DNA of 64,000 bases from Burkholderiales bacterium. Its GTDB lineage: Bacteria > Pseudomonadota > Gammaproteobacteria > Burkholderiales > Burkholderiaceae_C. Shown here in pieces: positions 27,291 to 36,242 of this stretch (positions within the stretch are counted from its first letter, which is position 1; each line of letters opens with the position of its first letter). The translations under genes and the position numbers were made by a program. The stretch is taken from NCBI GenBank assembly GCA_016703325.1, contig JADJCH010000028.1, positions 1-64,000 on the forward strand, written 5' to 3'. The notes under the pieces are model-generated. The model saw nothing but the letters and a program-made list of their open reading frames with translations, ran no database searches and was not told where the DNA came from.

Positions 27291-28052
27291 ATGAGCACCG
27301 ACCTGACCGAACTGTTCGAGAACAACCGCCGCTGGGCGGAGCATGTGGAGGCCCGTGAGCCGGGCTTCTTCACCAAGCTGCTGGCGCAGCAGACACCACA
27401 GTACCTGTGGATCGGCTGTGCGGACAGCCGGGTGCCGGCCAATGAGCTGGTGGACCTGCTGCCGGGTGAGCTGTTTGTGCACCGCAACGTGGCCAACGTG
27501 GTGGTGCCCAGCGACCTGAACGCGCTGTCGGTGGTGCAGTACGCGGTGGATCACCTGAAGGTGCGCCACATCATCGTGGTCGGCCACTCCAACTGCGGCG
27601 GCGTGAATGCCGCGCTGAACAACCTGCGCGCCGGGCTGGTGGACAACTGGCTGCGCCATGTGCAGGAGGTGCGCGACCGCCACCTGACGCTGCTCAACAG
27701 CCTGCCGCCGGCCCTGCGGCTGAACACGCTGTGCGAGCTGAATGTGCTGGAGCAGTCCCGCAATGTGTGCCGCACCACGGTGGTGGAGGAGGCCTGGCTG
27801 CGCAGCCAGGAGGTGGTGGTGCACGGCTGGGTCTACGGACTGCACAACGGGCTGATCGAGGACCTGCGCATGACGGTGGCCTGCACGGAGGACGTCGAGC
27901 CGGCCTACAGCCGCGCATTGGCGACCTTGACGCAGCGCGCGCTGGCGGCCGCCACCCGGTACCCCGAGGGCAGCGCCGCCGCTGCGGCGGTTTCGCTGCG
28001 GACAGGCTCACCCGAACCGGCCCCTCCTGCTGCCCCCACGCCCGGACCCTGA
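27291..28052 (+). CDS. can: beta-class carbonic anhydrase
   Basis: The enzyme interconverts CO2 and bicarbonate in the cytosol, supplying bicarbonate for carboxylases. Zinc ligands are visible: C43 with the D45-R47 dyad in WIGCADSRV, and H99 and C102 in VVGHSNCGGV. The 253 residues exceed the usual 220 because of an Ala/Pro-rich tail (PEPAPPAAPTPGP), which looks dispensable. It is 20 bases upstream of aceK in the same direction, so the pair is probably one operon under the LiuR-like site. Confidence 0.95.
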   Translation: MSTDLTELFENNRRWAEHVEAREPGFFTKLLAQQTPQYLWIGCADSRVPANELVDLLPGELFVHRNVANVVVPSDLNALSVVQYAVDHLKVRHIIVVGHSNCGGVNAALNNLRAGLVDNWLRHVQEVRDRHLTLLNSLPPALRLNTLCELNVLEQSRNVCRTTVVEEAWLRSQEVVVHGWVYGLHNGLIEDLRMTVACTEDVEPAYSRALATLTQRALAAATRYPEGSAAAAAVSLRTGSPEPAPPAAPTPGP

Positions 28053-28072
28053 GAACCTTAGAACCTGAGCAG

Positions 28073-29947
28073 ATGCTGCGCACGATGTTCCCCGAGCGTC
28101 TCACCGACCACCGCGCCTACGAGGTGGCGCAGGCGCTGCTGGAAGGATTCAACCGGCATTACCGGCTGTTCCGGGACACCAGCGCTGCGGCGCAGCAGCG
28201 CTTCGAGCAGGCCGACTGGCTGGGGCAGCAGCGCGCCCAGCGCGAGCGCATCGAGTTCTACGACACCCGGGTGGACGAGGCGGCCGAAAGGCTGCAGGCG
28301 GAGTTTGCCGCAGGCACGCTGAGCATGGACGTGTGGCAGCAGGTCAAGCTGCACTACATCGGCCTCTTGACCAACCACCATCAGCCGGAGCTGGCGGAGA
28401 CCTTCTTCAACTCGGTCACCACCAAGATCCTGCACCACCAGTATTTCAACAACGACTTCATCTTCGTGCGGCCCGCCGTCAGCACGGAGTACATCGAAAA
28501 CGATGAACCGGCCGCCCGGCCCACCTTCCGTGCCTGGTACCCCACTCCCACCACGCTGCGCGACACGCTGGCGGACATCGTCGCCAGCTTCGGGCTGCAG
28601 GGCCGGTGGGAGAACTTCGACCGCGACATCGACCAGTGGCACAGTGCGGTGCTGGCCTCGCTGGGCGGGGAGCGCTGGCGCACCAATGCGCAGTTCCAGG
28701 TGCTGGCCTCGCCCTTTTTCCGAAACAAGGGTGCCTACCTGGTCGGCAAGATCATCAACGGCGACCGCGACCTGCCGTTTGCGCTGCCCATCCTCCACGC
28801 CGAAAACACCACGGCGCCCGGCACTGCGGCCGCTTCCGCGCAGGCCTTGCCGCCCGCCCCGGGGCCGCTGACCATCGATGCGGCACTGTTCGGCGAGGAC
28901 GACCTGCAGATGCTGTTCAGCTTCGCGCGGGCCTACTTCCTGGTGGCGATGGAGGTGCCGTCGGCCTATGTGCAGTTCCTGCGTACGCTGATGCCGCGCA
29001 AGCCGCGCAGTGAAATCTACTCGGCACTGGGCTTGCAGAAGCAGGGCAAGGCGTTGTTCTTCCGCGACTTCCAGTTTCACCTGCGCCACAGCAGCGACGC
29101 CTTCCGCATCGCCCCGGGCATCAAGGGCATGGTGATGCTGGTGTTCGACCTGCCGAGTTACCCCTACGTCTTCAAGCTGATCAAGGACTTCTTCCCCGCA
29201 CCGAAGGAGACCACCCGCGAGCAGGTCAAGGGCAAGTACCTGCTGGTCAAGCAGCACGACCGGGTGGGCCGCATGGCCGACACCCTGGAGTTCAGCAACG
29301 TGGCCCTTCCGCGCTCGCGCTTCACGCCCCAGCTGCTGGCAGAGATCCAGCGCTTCTGCCCCAGCCTGGTGGACGACCCAGGGGAGCACGGCGAGACGCT
29401 GATCCTGCGGCACGTCTACATCGAACGGCGCATGATCCCGCTGAACATCTTCCTGCAGGAGGCCGCGCCGGCCCAGCTGGAGCGTGCGGTGATCGAGTAC
29501 GGCAACGCCATCAAGGACCTGGTGGCCGCCAACATCTTCCCCGGCGACATGCTGTGGAAGAACTTCGGCGTGATGCGCCACGGCAAGGTCGTGTTCTACG
29601 ACTACGACGAGATCGAGTACATCACCGACTGCAACTTCCGCCGCGTGCCCCCGCCGCGCAACGAGGAGGAGGAGATGAGCGGCGAGGTCTGGTACAGCGT
29701 GCGCCCCGGCGACGTCTTTCCGGAGACCTTCGGCCCCTTCCTGCTCGGCCACGCCGCGGTGCGCGAGGTCTTCCTGCGCCACCACGGCGACCTGCTGGAC
29801 GCCGCCTTCTGGCAGCAGCACCAGGCGCGCATCCGCGCCGGTCATGTGCACGACGTGTTCCCCTACGACCCGGAGCGGCGCTTCTGCCACCAGCGCCGCA
29901 GCGCCGCCGCGGTGGACGTGAGCGCGGCCGAAGACGTCGCGCCCTGA
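28073..29947 (+). CDS. aceK: isocitrate dehydrogenase kinase/phosphatase
   Basis: AceK phosphorylates isocitrate dehydrogenase to divert carbon into the glyoxylate shunt, and reverses this with the same active site. The 624-residue protein has the ATP-loop APGIKGM at 347-353, the catalytic Asp in FPGDMLWKNFGV (D492) and metal ligands in VVFYDYDEIEY (D510, D512). The N-terminal regulatory half contains VKLHYIGLLTNHHQPELAET and FNNDFIFVRPAVSTEYIE. Compared with the E. coli enzyme (about 578 residues) there is a Pro/Ala-rich insertion (APGTAAASAQALPPAPGP). aceA and aceB are not adjacent, unlike in enterobacteria. Confidence 0.97.
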   Translation: MLRTMFPERLTDHRAYEVAQALLEGFNRHYRLFRDTSAAAQQRFEQADWLGQQRAQRERIEFYDTRVDEAAERLQAEFAAGTLSMDVWQQVKLHYIGLLTNHHQPELAETFFNSVTTKILHHQYFNNDFIFVRPAVSTEYIENDEPAARPTFRAWYPTPTTLRDTLADIVASFGLQGRWENFDRDIDQWHSAVLASLGGERWRTNAQFQVLASPFFRNKGAYLVGKIINGDRDLPFALPILHAENTTAPGTAAASAQALPPAPGPLTIDAALFGEDDLQMLFSFARAYFLVAMEVPSAYVQFLRTLMPRKPRSEIYSALGLQKQGKALFFRDFQFHLRHSSDAFRIAPGIKGMVMLVFDLPSYPYVFKLIKDFFPAPKETTREQVKGKYLLVKQHDRVGRMADTLEFSNVALPRSRFTPQLLAEIQRFCPSLVDDPGEHGETLILRHVYIERRMIPLNIFLQEAAPAQLERAVIEYGNAIKDLVAANIFPGDMLWKNFGVMRHGKVVFYDYDEIEYITDCNFRRVPPPRNEEEEMSGEVWYSVRPGDVFPETFGPFLLGHAAVREVFLRHHGDLLDAAFWQQHQARIRAGHVHDVFPYDPERRFCHQRRSAAAVDVSAAEDVAP

Positions 29948-30004
29948 AGGCCCCGCCCCTTTCCTTCCACACCCTCTCACCCACCGAAACCCAGGAGACC
30001 GCCC

Positions 30005-31192
30005 ATGTCCTCGATGTCCGACCCCATCGTCATCGTGTCCGCTGCCCGCACGCCCATCGGCGGCCTGCTGGGCGATTTCGCCAACCTGTCCGCCGCGCAG
30101 CTGGGCGCGGTGGCGATCCGCGCTGCGGTCGAACGGGCCGGCGTGCCCGGTGATGCCGTCGACGAGGTGCTGTTCGGCAACTGCCTGATGGCCGGCCAGG
30201 GCCAGGCTCCGGCGCGCCAGGCGGTGCTCGGCGCCGGCCTGCCGATCTCGGCCGGCGCGGTGACGCTGTCCAAGATGTGCGGCTCGGGCATGCGCGCGAT
30301 GATGTTTGCGCACGACATGCTCAAGGCCGGCTCGGTGGACGTGATGGTCGCCGGCGGCATGGAGAGCATGACCAACGCGCCGCACCTGATGTTCGCGCGC
30401 AAGGGCGTCAAGTACGGTGCCGCCCAGCTGTTCGACCACATGGCGATGGACGGCCTGGAAGACGCCTACGAGCGTGGCAAGGCCATGGGCGCCTTCGCCG
30501 AGCAGTGCGTGGAGAAGTTCGGCTTCACCCGCGAGGCGCAGGACCAGTTCGCCATCGCCTCCACCACCCGCGCCAAGGCGGCCAACGAGGACGGCAGCTT
30601 CGACTGGGAAATGGCGCCGGTGACGATTCCCGGCCGTGGCGGCGACACCGTCATCCAGTTCGACGAGCAGCCCTTCAAGGCCAAGCTCGACAAGATCGCC
30701 GGCCTGAAGCCCGCCTTCAAGAAGGACGGCACCATCACCGCCGCCAACGCCAGCAGCATCTCCGATGGCGCTGCGGCGCTGGTGCTGATGCGCGCGTCGA
30801 CCGCCGCAGCCCGCGGACTGACGCCGGTGGCGCGCATCGTCGCCCACGCGGTGCACGCGCAGGAGCCGGCCTGGTTCTCCACCGCGCCGGCCGGCTCGAT
30901 CCGCAAGGTGCTGGCCAAGGCCGGCTGGCAGACCACCGACGTGGACCTCTGGGAAGTCAACGAGGCCTTCGCCGCCGTGACGATGGCCGCGATGACCGAG
31001 TTCAACCTGCCGCACGACATCGTCAACATCCATGGCGGCGCCTGCGCACTGGGCCACCCGATCGGCGCCTCGGGCGCGCGCATCGTCGTCACGCTGCTGG
31101 GTGCGCTGAGGAAGCGTGGCGGCAAGCGCGGCGTCGCGTCGCTGTGCATCGGCGGCGGCGAGGCCACCGCGCTGGCCGTCGAGATGCTCTGA
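30005..31192 (+). CDS. acetyl-CoA acetyltransferase (thiolase)
   Basis: 395 residues. The acyl-accepting Cys is C92 in SKMCGSGMRAMM, the His is H351 in ALGHPIGASGAR, and the second Cys is C381 in SLCIGGGEATA. NEAFAAVTM and the GxGGMESM segment are also typical. The enzyme condenses or cleaves acetoacetyl-CoA and could serve ketone-body and leucine breakdown or polyhydroxybutyrate synthesis. No phaB or phaC is near, and the LiuR-like context favours catabolism. CAGGAGACC precedes the ATG. It follows aceK by 57 bases and may share its transcript. Confidence 0.95.
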   Translation: MSSMSDPIVIVSAARTPIGGLLGDFANLSAAQLGAVAIRAAVERAGVPGDAVDEVLFGNCLMAGQGQAPARQAVLGAGLPISAGAVTLSKMCGSGMRAMMFAHDMLKAGSVDVMVAGGMESMTNAPHLMFARKGVKYGAAQLFDHMAMDGLEDAYERGKAMGAFAEQCVEKFGFTREAQDQFAIASTTRAKAANEDGSFDWEMAPVTIPGRGGDTVIQFDEQPFKAKLDKIAGLKPAFKKDGTITAANASSISDGAAALVLMRASTAAARGLTPVARIVAHAVHAQEPAWFSTAPAGSIRKVLAKAGWQTTDVDLWEVNEAFAAVTMAAMTEFNLPHDIVNIHGGACALGHPIGASGARIVVTLLGALRKRGGKRGVASLCIGGGEATALAVEML

Positions 31193-31221
31193 CTCCCTGA
31201 CCGAACGAAGGACCGCTCCCG

Positions 31222-31878
31222 ATGGACCTCGGCCTGAAGGACCTGGCGCTGTTTGCCCTCACCGTGCTGGTGCTCAACGCCACGCCGGGCGTGGACCTGC
31301 TGCTCACCATCTCGCGCACCCTGCAGAACGGCGTGCGCGGCGGGCTGGCGGCGGCGGCGGGCATCAGTGCCGGCTGTGTGATCCACGCCATCGGCGCGGC
31401 TTTCGGGCTGGCCGCGCTGCTGGCCGCCTCCGCCGGGGCCTTCGATGCGCTCAAGCTGCTCGGCGCGGTCTACCTCGCCTGGCTGGCCTTCGGCATGTGG
31501 CGCAATGCGCTGCTCCCGGCCGATCCGGCGGCACAAGCGCCCGGTGCGGACGCCCCGCCGTCCGAGCCCGTCGCGCTCAGTGTGCTGTTCAGCCAGGGCC
31601 TGCTGACCAACGTGATGAACCCGAAGGTGGCGATCTTCTTCCTCGCGTTGCTGCCGCAGTTCATCGCCGATGACGCGCCGGACAAGACGCAGGCCTTCCT
31701 GGCGCTGGGTGCCTGGTTCGTGCTGCAGAGCGCCGTCTTCCTGGCCGTGCTGGTGCTGGCCGTTTCGCCGCTGCGCCGCTGGAAACCCTCGCTCCGCCTG
31801 CAGCGGCTGATGCAGGGCGCCTCCGGCCTGCTCTTCGCCGGCCTGGCATTGCGCCTGGCGCTGGCCGAGCGGCCTTGA
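31222..31878 (+). CDS. LysE/RhtB-family amino-acid exporter
   Basis: 218 residues with about six membrane helices. NATPGVDLLLTISRTLQNG replaces the PGP signature at the N-terminus, and TNVMNPKVAIFFLALLPQFI carries the NPK motif. A charged loop (DPAAQAPGADAPPSEPV) separates the two halves. It begins 29 bases after the thiolase gene. The exported substrate is unknown. Confidence 0.87.
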   Translation: MDLGLKDLALFALTVLVLNATPGVDLLLTISRTLQNGVRGGLAAAAGISAGCVIHAIGAAFGLAALLAASAGAFDALKLLGAVYLAWLAFGMWRNALLPADPAAQAPGADAPPSEPVALSVLFSQGLLTNVMNPKVAIFFLALLPQFIADDAPDKTQAFLALGAWFVLQSAVFLAVLVLAVSPLRRWKPSLRLQRLMQGASGLLFAGLALRLALAERP

Positions 31879-31935
31879 TACGCTGGGCGCTGTATCCCGC
31901 TCTCAACCGCCAGACCGGCCCCAATTCCCATCTTC

Positions 31936-33036
31936 ATGAGTCCCTTCTGGAGCCCCCTCGTCCACCAGCTCGCCCCCTACGTGCCGGGTGAGCAACCCCA
32001 GCTGGCCAACCTGGTCAAGCTCAACACCAACGAGAACCCCTACCCGCCCAGCCCGAAGGTGCTGGATGCGCTGATGGCCGAGCTGGGCGGCGACGCCGAT
32101 CGGCTGCGCCTGTACCCGGACCCCGGCGCCACCGCACTGCGCGAGGGCATCGCCCGGGTGCACGGGCTGGATGCCGAGCAGGTCTTCGTCGGCAACGGCT
32201 CGGACGAGGTGCTGGCGCATGCCTTCATGGCGCTGCTCAACCACCGCAACGGCGACGGCACGCCGCGCCCGCTGCTGTTCCCGGACATCACCTACAGCTT
32301 CTACCCCACCTACTGCCGGCTCTACGGCATCACGCCGCAGACGGTGCCGCTGGACGAGCGCTTCCAGGTCCGGGTGGACGATCTCATCGCCACAGCCCAA
32401 GCGACCCACGCCGGCGGCGTGATTTTCCCCAACCCCAACGCACCCACCGGCTGCGGCCTGGCCCGTGCGGAGATCGAGCGGCTGCTCACCGCCCTGCCGG
32501 ACCGGGTGGTGGTGGTGGACGAGGCCTATGTGGACTTCGGTGCCGAGTCCGCCATCCCGCTCATCGCCGCGCACCCCAACCTGCTGGTGGTGCACACGCT
32601 GAGCAAGTCGCGCTCGCTGGCCGGGCTGCGGGTGGGCTTCGCGCTGGGCCATGCCGGGCTGATCGAGGCCCTGGTGCGGGTCAAGGACAGCTTCAACTCC
32701 TACCCGCTGGACCGCCTGGCGCTGGTGGGCGCGCTGGCAGCGATGGAGGACAGCGCCTGGTTCGATCAGACCCGCGGCGCCGTCATCGCCTCCCGCCAGC
32801 GGCTCACCGCCGAGTTGACATCACTGGGCTTCGAGGTGCTGCCCTCACAGGCCAACTTCGTCTTCGCACGCCACCCGGCGCAGCGCGGCGCGGCGCTGCA
32901 GCAGGCCCTGCGCGAGCGCGCCATCATCGTGCGGCAGTTCAGCCGGCCCGAACGCATCGCCGACCACCTGCGCATCACCGTCGGCACCCCGGCGCAGTGC
33001 GGCGCGCTGGTCGCCGCGCTGCGCGAGATCGTTTGA
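31936..33036 (+). CDS. hisC: histidinol-phosphate aminotransferase
   Basis: This PLP enzyme transaminates imidazole-acetol phosphate with glutamate in histidine synthesis. The 366-residue protein has LVKLNTNENPYPPSPKV at the N-terminus, PNPNAPTGCGL, VVVDEAYVDFG and the PLP-binding Lys K224 in HTLSKSRSLAGLRVGFALG. Length fits the family. It stands apart from other his genes, which is common in Burkholderiales where several HisC paralogues exist; a broader aromatic aminotransferase role is possible. Confidence 0.93.
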   Translation: MSPFWSPLVHQLAPYVPGEQPQLANLVKLNTNENPYPPSPKVLDALMAELGGDADRLRLYPDPGATALREGIARVHGLDAEQVFVGNGSDEVLAHAFMALLNHRNGDGTPRPLLFPDITYSFYPTYCRLYGITPQTVPLDERFQVRVDDLIATAQATHAGGVIFPNPNAPTGCGLARAEIERLLTALPDRVVVVDEAYVDFGAESAIPLIAAHPNLLVVHTLSKSRSLAGLRVGFALGHAGLIEALVRVKDSFNSYPLDRLALVGALAAMEDSAWFDQTRGAVIASRQRLTAELTSLGFEVLPSQANFVFARHPAQRGAALQQALRERAIIVRQFSRPERIADHLRITVGTPAQCGALVAALREIV

Positions 33037-33089
33037 CCGGCCCCGCCTTTGCCCCACCCTGTTGTCCTCCCGCCGAACCCGTTTCCGCC

Positions 33090-33773
33090 ATGAGTCTCAA
33101 GCCCCTTCCCCATGTCCTCATCGTCGGCGCCTCCCGCGGCATCGGCCTGGAGCTGGCCCGGCAGTACCTGGCCGACGGTGCCCTGGTCACCGGCACCGCC
33201 CGGGATGACGAAGGCACTGCCCGCCTGCGCGCCCTGGGCGCCCAGGTGCTGCGGCTGGACATCACCCAGCCCGCCAGCATTGGCGGCCTGGGCTGGCAGG
33301 TGGACGGCTCGCGTTTTTCCACCGTCATCGTCAATGCCGGTGTCTACGGCCCGCGCCTGCGCACCCTGGACGTGCCCACCGAGGCGGACTTCGATCAGGT
33401 CATGCACACCAACGTGCTGGGCCCCATGCGCGTCGTGCCCCAGCTGCTGGAGGCGCTGGCGCCGCAGGCCAGGCTGGCGGTGGTCTCCTCCCGCATGGGC
33501 TCCATCGGCGGGCGCACCGCCACCAGCGGCTGGTTGTACGCCGCCTCCAAGGCCGCGCTGAACTCGGTGCTCAAGGACATCTCCCTGGCCCTGCAGGGCC
33601 GCGCCCTGTGTGTGGCGTTGCATCCCGGCTGGGTGCAGACCGACATGGGCGGGGCCGAGGCCGACCTGCGCGTGGAAGACAGCGCCCGCACCCTGCGCGG
33701 CACCCTGGCCGGCGTCACGGCGGCGCAGCACGGCCAGTTCCTCAACCACGACGGCAGCCCCATCCCCTGGTGA
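33090..33773 (+). CDS. short-chain dehydrogenase/reductase
   Basis: 227 residues. LIVGASRGIGLELARQYLAD is the Rossmann TGxxxGxG-type NADP-binding motif, VNAGVYG corresponds to NNAG, and YAASKAALNS holds the catalytic Tyr-x-x-x-Lys. The Ser is in VVSSRMGSIGG. The C-terminal LHPGWVQTDMGGAEADL is typical of the csgA/carbonyl-reductase-like group. It follows hisC by 53 bases. Substrate unknown. Confidence 0.88.
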   Translation: MSLKPLPHVLIVGASRGIGLELARQYLADGALVTGTARDDEGTARLRALGAQVLRLDITQPASIGGLGWQVDGSRFSTVIVNAGVYGPRLRTLDVPTEADFDQVMHTNVLGPMRVVPQLLEALAPQARLAVVSSRMGSIGGRTATSGWLYAASKAALNSVLKDISLALQGRALCVALHPGWVQTDMGGAEADLRVEDSARTLRGTLAGVTAAQHGQFLNHDGSPIPW

Positions 33774-33831
33774 AGGGCCGAAGGGCCGCCACCCTCGTCA
33801 CCGTTGAATCACCACCTCAGGAGACCTCGCC

Positions 33832-34962
33832 ATGCTGCTCAGTGAAGACCACCGTGCCGTCCAGGACGCCGTGCGCGCCTACGTGCAGGACCACATCGCG
33901 CCGCATGCCGCGCGCTGGGACAAGGAGCACCACTTCCCCGCCGCGGAGCTCAAAGGCCTGGCGGCACTGGGCTGCTACGGCGTGGCCGTGCCCACCGAAT
34001 ACGACGGCGCGGGCATGGACTACCTGGCTCTCTCGATCATCCTGGAAGAGATCGCGGCCGGCGACGGCGGCACCTCCACCCCGGTGAGCGTCAACAACTG
34101 CCCGGTCTGCTCCATCCTGATGGCCTTCGCCAACGAGGAGCAGAAGCAGGAGTTCCTCAAGCCCCTGGCGCGCGGTGACCTGCTCGGCGCCTTCTGCCTC
34201 ACCGAGCCGCATGTCGGCTCCGAGGCCGGCGGGCTGAAGACGGTGGCCGTGCGCGACGGTGACGACTACGTGCTCAACGGCGTCAAGCAGTTCATCACCA
34301 GCGGCAAACACGGCGACGTGGCCATCGTCATGGCGGTCACCGACAAGGCCGCCGGCAAGAAGGGCATCAGCGCCTTCCTGGTGCCCACAAAGACCCCCGG
34401 CTACGTGGTGGCCCGGCTCGAAGACAAGATGGGCCAGCACAGCTCGGACACCGCGCAGATCCTCTTCGAGAACTGCCGCATCCCGGCGCGTTACCGCCTC
34501 GGCGAGGAGGGCATGGGCCTGAAGATCGCGCTCTCCGGCCTGGAAGGCGGGCGCATCGGCATCGCCAGCCAGTCCATCGGCATGGCGCGCGCAGCCTTCG
34601 AAGCGGCGCTGGCCTACAGCAAGGATCGCATCGCCTTCGGCCAACCCATCTTCAACCACCAGGCGGTGCAGTTCCGCCTGGCCGAAGCCGCGATGCAGAT
34701 CGAAGCCGCCCGCCAGCTCACCTGGCACGCCGCCACCCTGAAGGACGCCGGCCTGCCCTGCCTGAAGGAAGCGGCCATGGCCAAACTCTTCGCCAGCGAA
34801 ATGGCCGAAAAAGTCTGCTCCACCGCCATCCAGACCTTCGGCGGCTACGGCTACGTGAGCGATTTTCCGGTCGAGCGCATCTACCGCGACGTGCGGGTCT
34901 GCCAGATCTACGAGGGCACGAGTGATGTGCAGAAGATCCTGATCGGGCGGGCGTTGGGGTGA
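33832..34962 (+). CDS. acyl-CoA dehydrogenase
   Basis: 376 residues. FCLTEPHVGSEAGGLKT and ITSGKHGDVAIVM are the FAD- and acyl-binding segments, ALAYSKDRIAFGQPI and FGGYGYVSDFPVERIYRDVR the C-terminal helical domain, and the catalytic base is E361 in IYEGTSDVQKILIGRAL. The Glu position is that of short- and medium-chain enzymes (butyryl-CoA type) rather than isovaleryl-CoA dehydrogenase. It oxidises an acyl-CoA and passes electrons to ETF. CAGGAGAC precedes the ATG. No LiuR-like site is visible immediately upstream. Confidence 0.95.
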   Translation: MLLSEDHRAVQDAVRAYVQDHIAPHAARWDKEHHFPAAELKGLAALGCYGVAVPTEYDGAGMDYLALSIILEEIAAGDGGTSTPVSVNNCPVCSILMAFANEEQKQEFLKPLARGDLLGAFCLTEPHVGSEAGGLKTVAVRDGDDYVLNGVKQFITSGKHGDVAIVMAVTDKAAGKKGISAFLVPTKTPGYVVARLEDKMGQHSSDTAQILFENCRIPARYRLGEEGMGLKIALSGLEGGRIGIASQSIGMARAAFEAALAYSKDRIAFGQPIFNHQAVQFRLAEAAMQIEAARQLTWHAATLKDAGLPCLKEAAMAKLFASEMAEKVCSTAIQTFGGYGYVSDFPVERIYRDVRVCQIYEGTSDVQKILIGRALG

Positions 34963-34975
34963 GGACGCCCTCGTT

Positions 34976-34999
34976 ATTCGCCATTCGCGAATAGCGAAT
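34976..34999. promoter_or_regulatory. 24-base palindrome in the promoter of the AbiE-like pair
   Basis: Two 12-base arms, ATTCGCCATTCG and CGAATAGCGAAT, form an inverted repeat with one mismatched pair. The site is 30 bases before the start codon of the winged-helix gene at 35030, the classic place for an autoregulatory toxin-antitoxin operator. Confidence 0.65.
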
Positions 35000-35029
35000 G
35001 AATGGGGCATTTGGCGGTACAGTCCGCGC

Positions 35030-35614
35030 ATGTCCCGCGCCTATCCCCAGGTTGCCCTGCGTCCCCAGGATCTCGTCGTCCTGCTGCGCCTGACGCTGCA
35101 GGCAGGCCCGGCGCCCAGCTACGCCGACCTGGCTGCAGAGCTGGTGCTGACCGCCTCCGAGGTGCACGCCGCCGTTGAGCGTGCCGCGCTGGCCCAGCTG
35201 GCCCGCAAAGACGCCAAGGGCAAACCCAGCGTGGTGCGCGAGGCGCTGCGCCTGTTCGTGCTGCACGGTGCCCGCTACGCCTTCCCCGCCGTGCGCGGCG
35301 AAATCACCCGCGGCCTGCCCACCGGCTATGCCGCCGCGCCGCTGGCCGGCCGCATCGTTGCGCCTGCCGATGAGCCGCCGCCGATCTGGCCCGACAAGAA
35401 CGGCACGACGCGCGGCGCCACCCTGCACCCGCTCTACCCCAGCGTTCCCCAGGCGGCCCAGCGCAACCCGGCCCTGTACGAACTGCTGGTGCTCTTCGAC
35501 GCCATCCGCGCCGGCAGTCCGCGCGAACGGGCGCTGGCGATCGACCTTTTCGAGCGGCAGCTGGCGGCCCAATCAGTGCCAGCTGGCATCCCGACCCAGG
35601 CACAGACCGCATGA
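35030..35614 (+). CDS. AbiEi-like winged-helix protein (antitoxin/regulator candidate)
   Basis: 194 residues. LRPQDLVVLLRLTLQAGPAP and SYADLAAELVLTASEVHAAV look like a winged-helix DNA-binding domain. Later segments (GARYAFPAVRGEITRGLPTG, LHPLYPSVPQAAQRNPALYE) are conserved in a proteobacterial family that is encoded directly upstream of AbiEii-type nucleotidyltransferases. It probably represses the pair through the palindrome just upstream and may neutralise the partner. The stop overlaps the next ATG by four bases. The partner gene is destroyed (see the next entry). The family link is remembered, not searched. Confidence 0.6.
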   Translation: MSRAYPQVALRPQDLVVLLRLTLQAGPAPSYADLAAELVLTASEVHAAVERAALAQLARKDAKGKPSVVREALRLFVLHGARYAFPAVRGEITRGLPTGYAAAPLAGRIVAPADEPPPIWPDKNGTTRGATLHPLYPSVPQAAQRNPALYELLVLFDAIRAGSPRERALAIDLFERQLAAQSVPAGIPTQAQTA

Positions 35615-35679
35615 AGCCCGGCGACCCGAACGTCCTGCTGCTGGAGACCGTGGCCCGGCAGCTGGACGAAGAGCTGCGG
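35611..35679 (+). pseudogene. N-terminal fragment of an AbiEii-type nucleotidyltransferase gene
   Basis: Twenty-three codons (MKPGDPNVLLLETVARQLDE and three more) match the usual start of the nucleotidyltransferase that follows the AbiEi-like gene. The sequence then enters a run of 13 G and an almost pure G/C block with no recognisable coding. The characteristic FVGGxxTxLL and DVD motifs are missing. The loss coincides exactly with the anomalous block, so the gene may be intact in the real chromosome. Confidence 0.5.
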
Positions 35680-36212
35680 GGGGGGGGGGGCCCGCCGGCG
35701 GGTGTCAGAACCATGAGAGGGCAAGCCGCCCGGCCCCCCCCGCGGCGCCGCGCGCCCCCCGCCCGCGCCCGCCGCGGCGCCGGCCCCGGGCCGGGCGGGC
35801 CGACGCGGGGGCCGCCGGGCCCGCCCCCCCGCCCCCGCGGCCCCCCCCCCCCCCCCCGCCCCGGCCGCCGCGGGCGCGCGCCCCCCCGCGGGCCGCGCGC
35901 CCCGGGCCGGGGCCCCCCGCCCGCCGCCCGACCGCGCCCCCCCCGCCCCCCGCCGCCCCGCCCGGCCCCCTGATATGCGGAGGCAAGGGGGGCGTCGGAA
36001 GTAACGACCACGCCCCCGGGGGGGGGGGGGCCGGGGGGGCGGGGCCGGGGGGGGGGGCGGGGGCCGGGGGGGGGGGGGCGCGCGCGCGCGGGGGCCCCGG
36101 GCGGGGGGGGGGGGGGGCGCCCCCGGGGGGGGGGGGGGCCGGGGGGGGGGGGCGGCCGGGGGGGGGGGCGCCGCGGGGGGCGGGGGCGGCGGGCGCGGCC
36201 GGGCGGGACGGT
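35678..36212. other. anomalous block of nearly pure C and G, probable sequence artefact
   Basis: About 535 bases contain almost no A or T. The left part is dominated by C-runs (for example 35842-35860) and the right part by G-runs (for example 36018-36060 and 36105-36180). Two short islands of ordinary sequence survive at 35701-35730 and 35971-36012. The opposite bias on either side of the central island is what reads starting there and decaying outward into G calls would produce. No gene can be called here. Confidence 0.8.
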
Positions 36213-36242
36213 ATGGGTCCCCCACCCAGTTGCAGACGGCGT

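Noticed and set aside
28058..31057. A 999-codon leftward open frame across aceK and the thiolase gene
   Set aside because: It overlaps two certain genes on the other strand, and its product is the His/Arg/Ala/Gly-rich mixture produced by reading GC-rich genes in the wrong frame.
30005..31192. phaA of a polyhydroxybutyrate operon
   Set aside because: The thiolase would fit, but no phaB, phaC or phaR is nearby, so the specific name was not used.
35678..36212. Open frames made of Pro/Arg/Gly through the C/G-only block
   Set aside because: Any stop-free G/C sequence gives such frames; the block itself is suspected to be artefactual.
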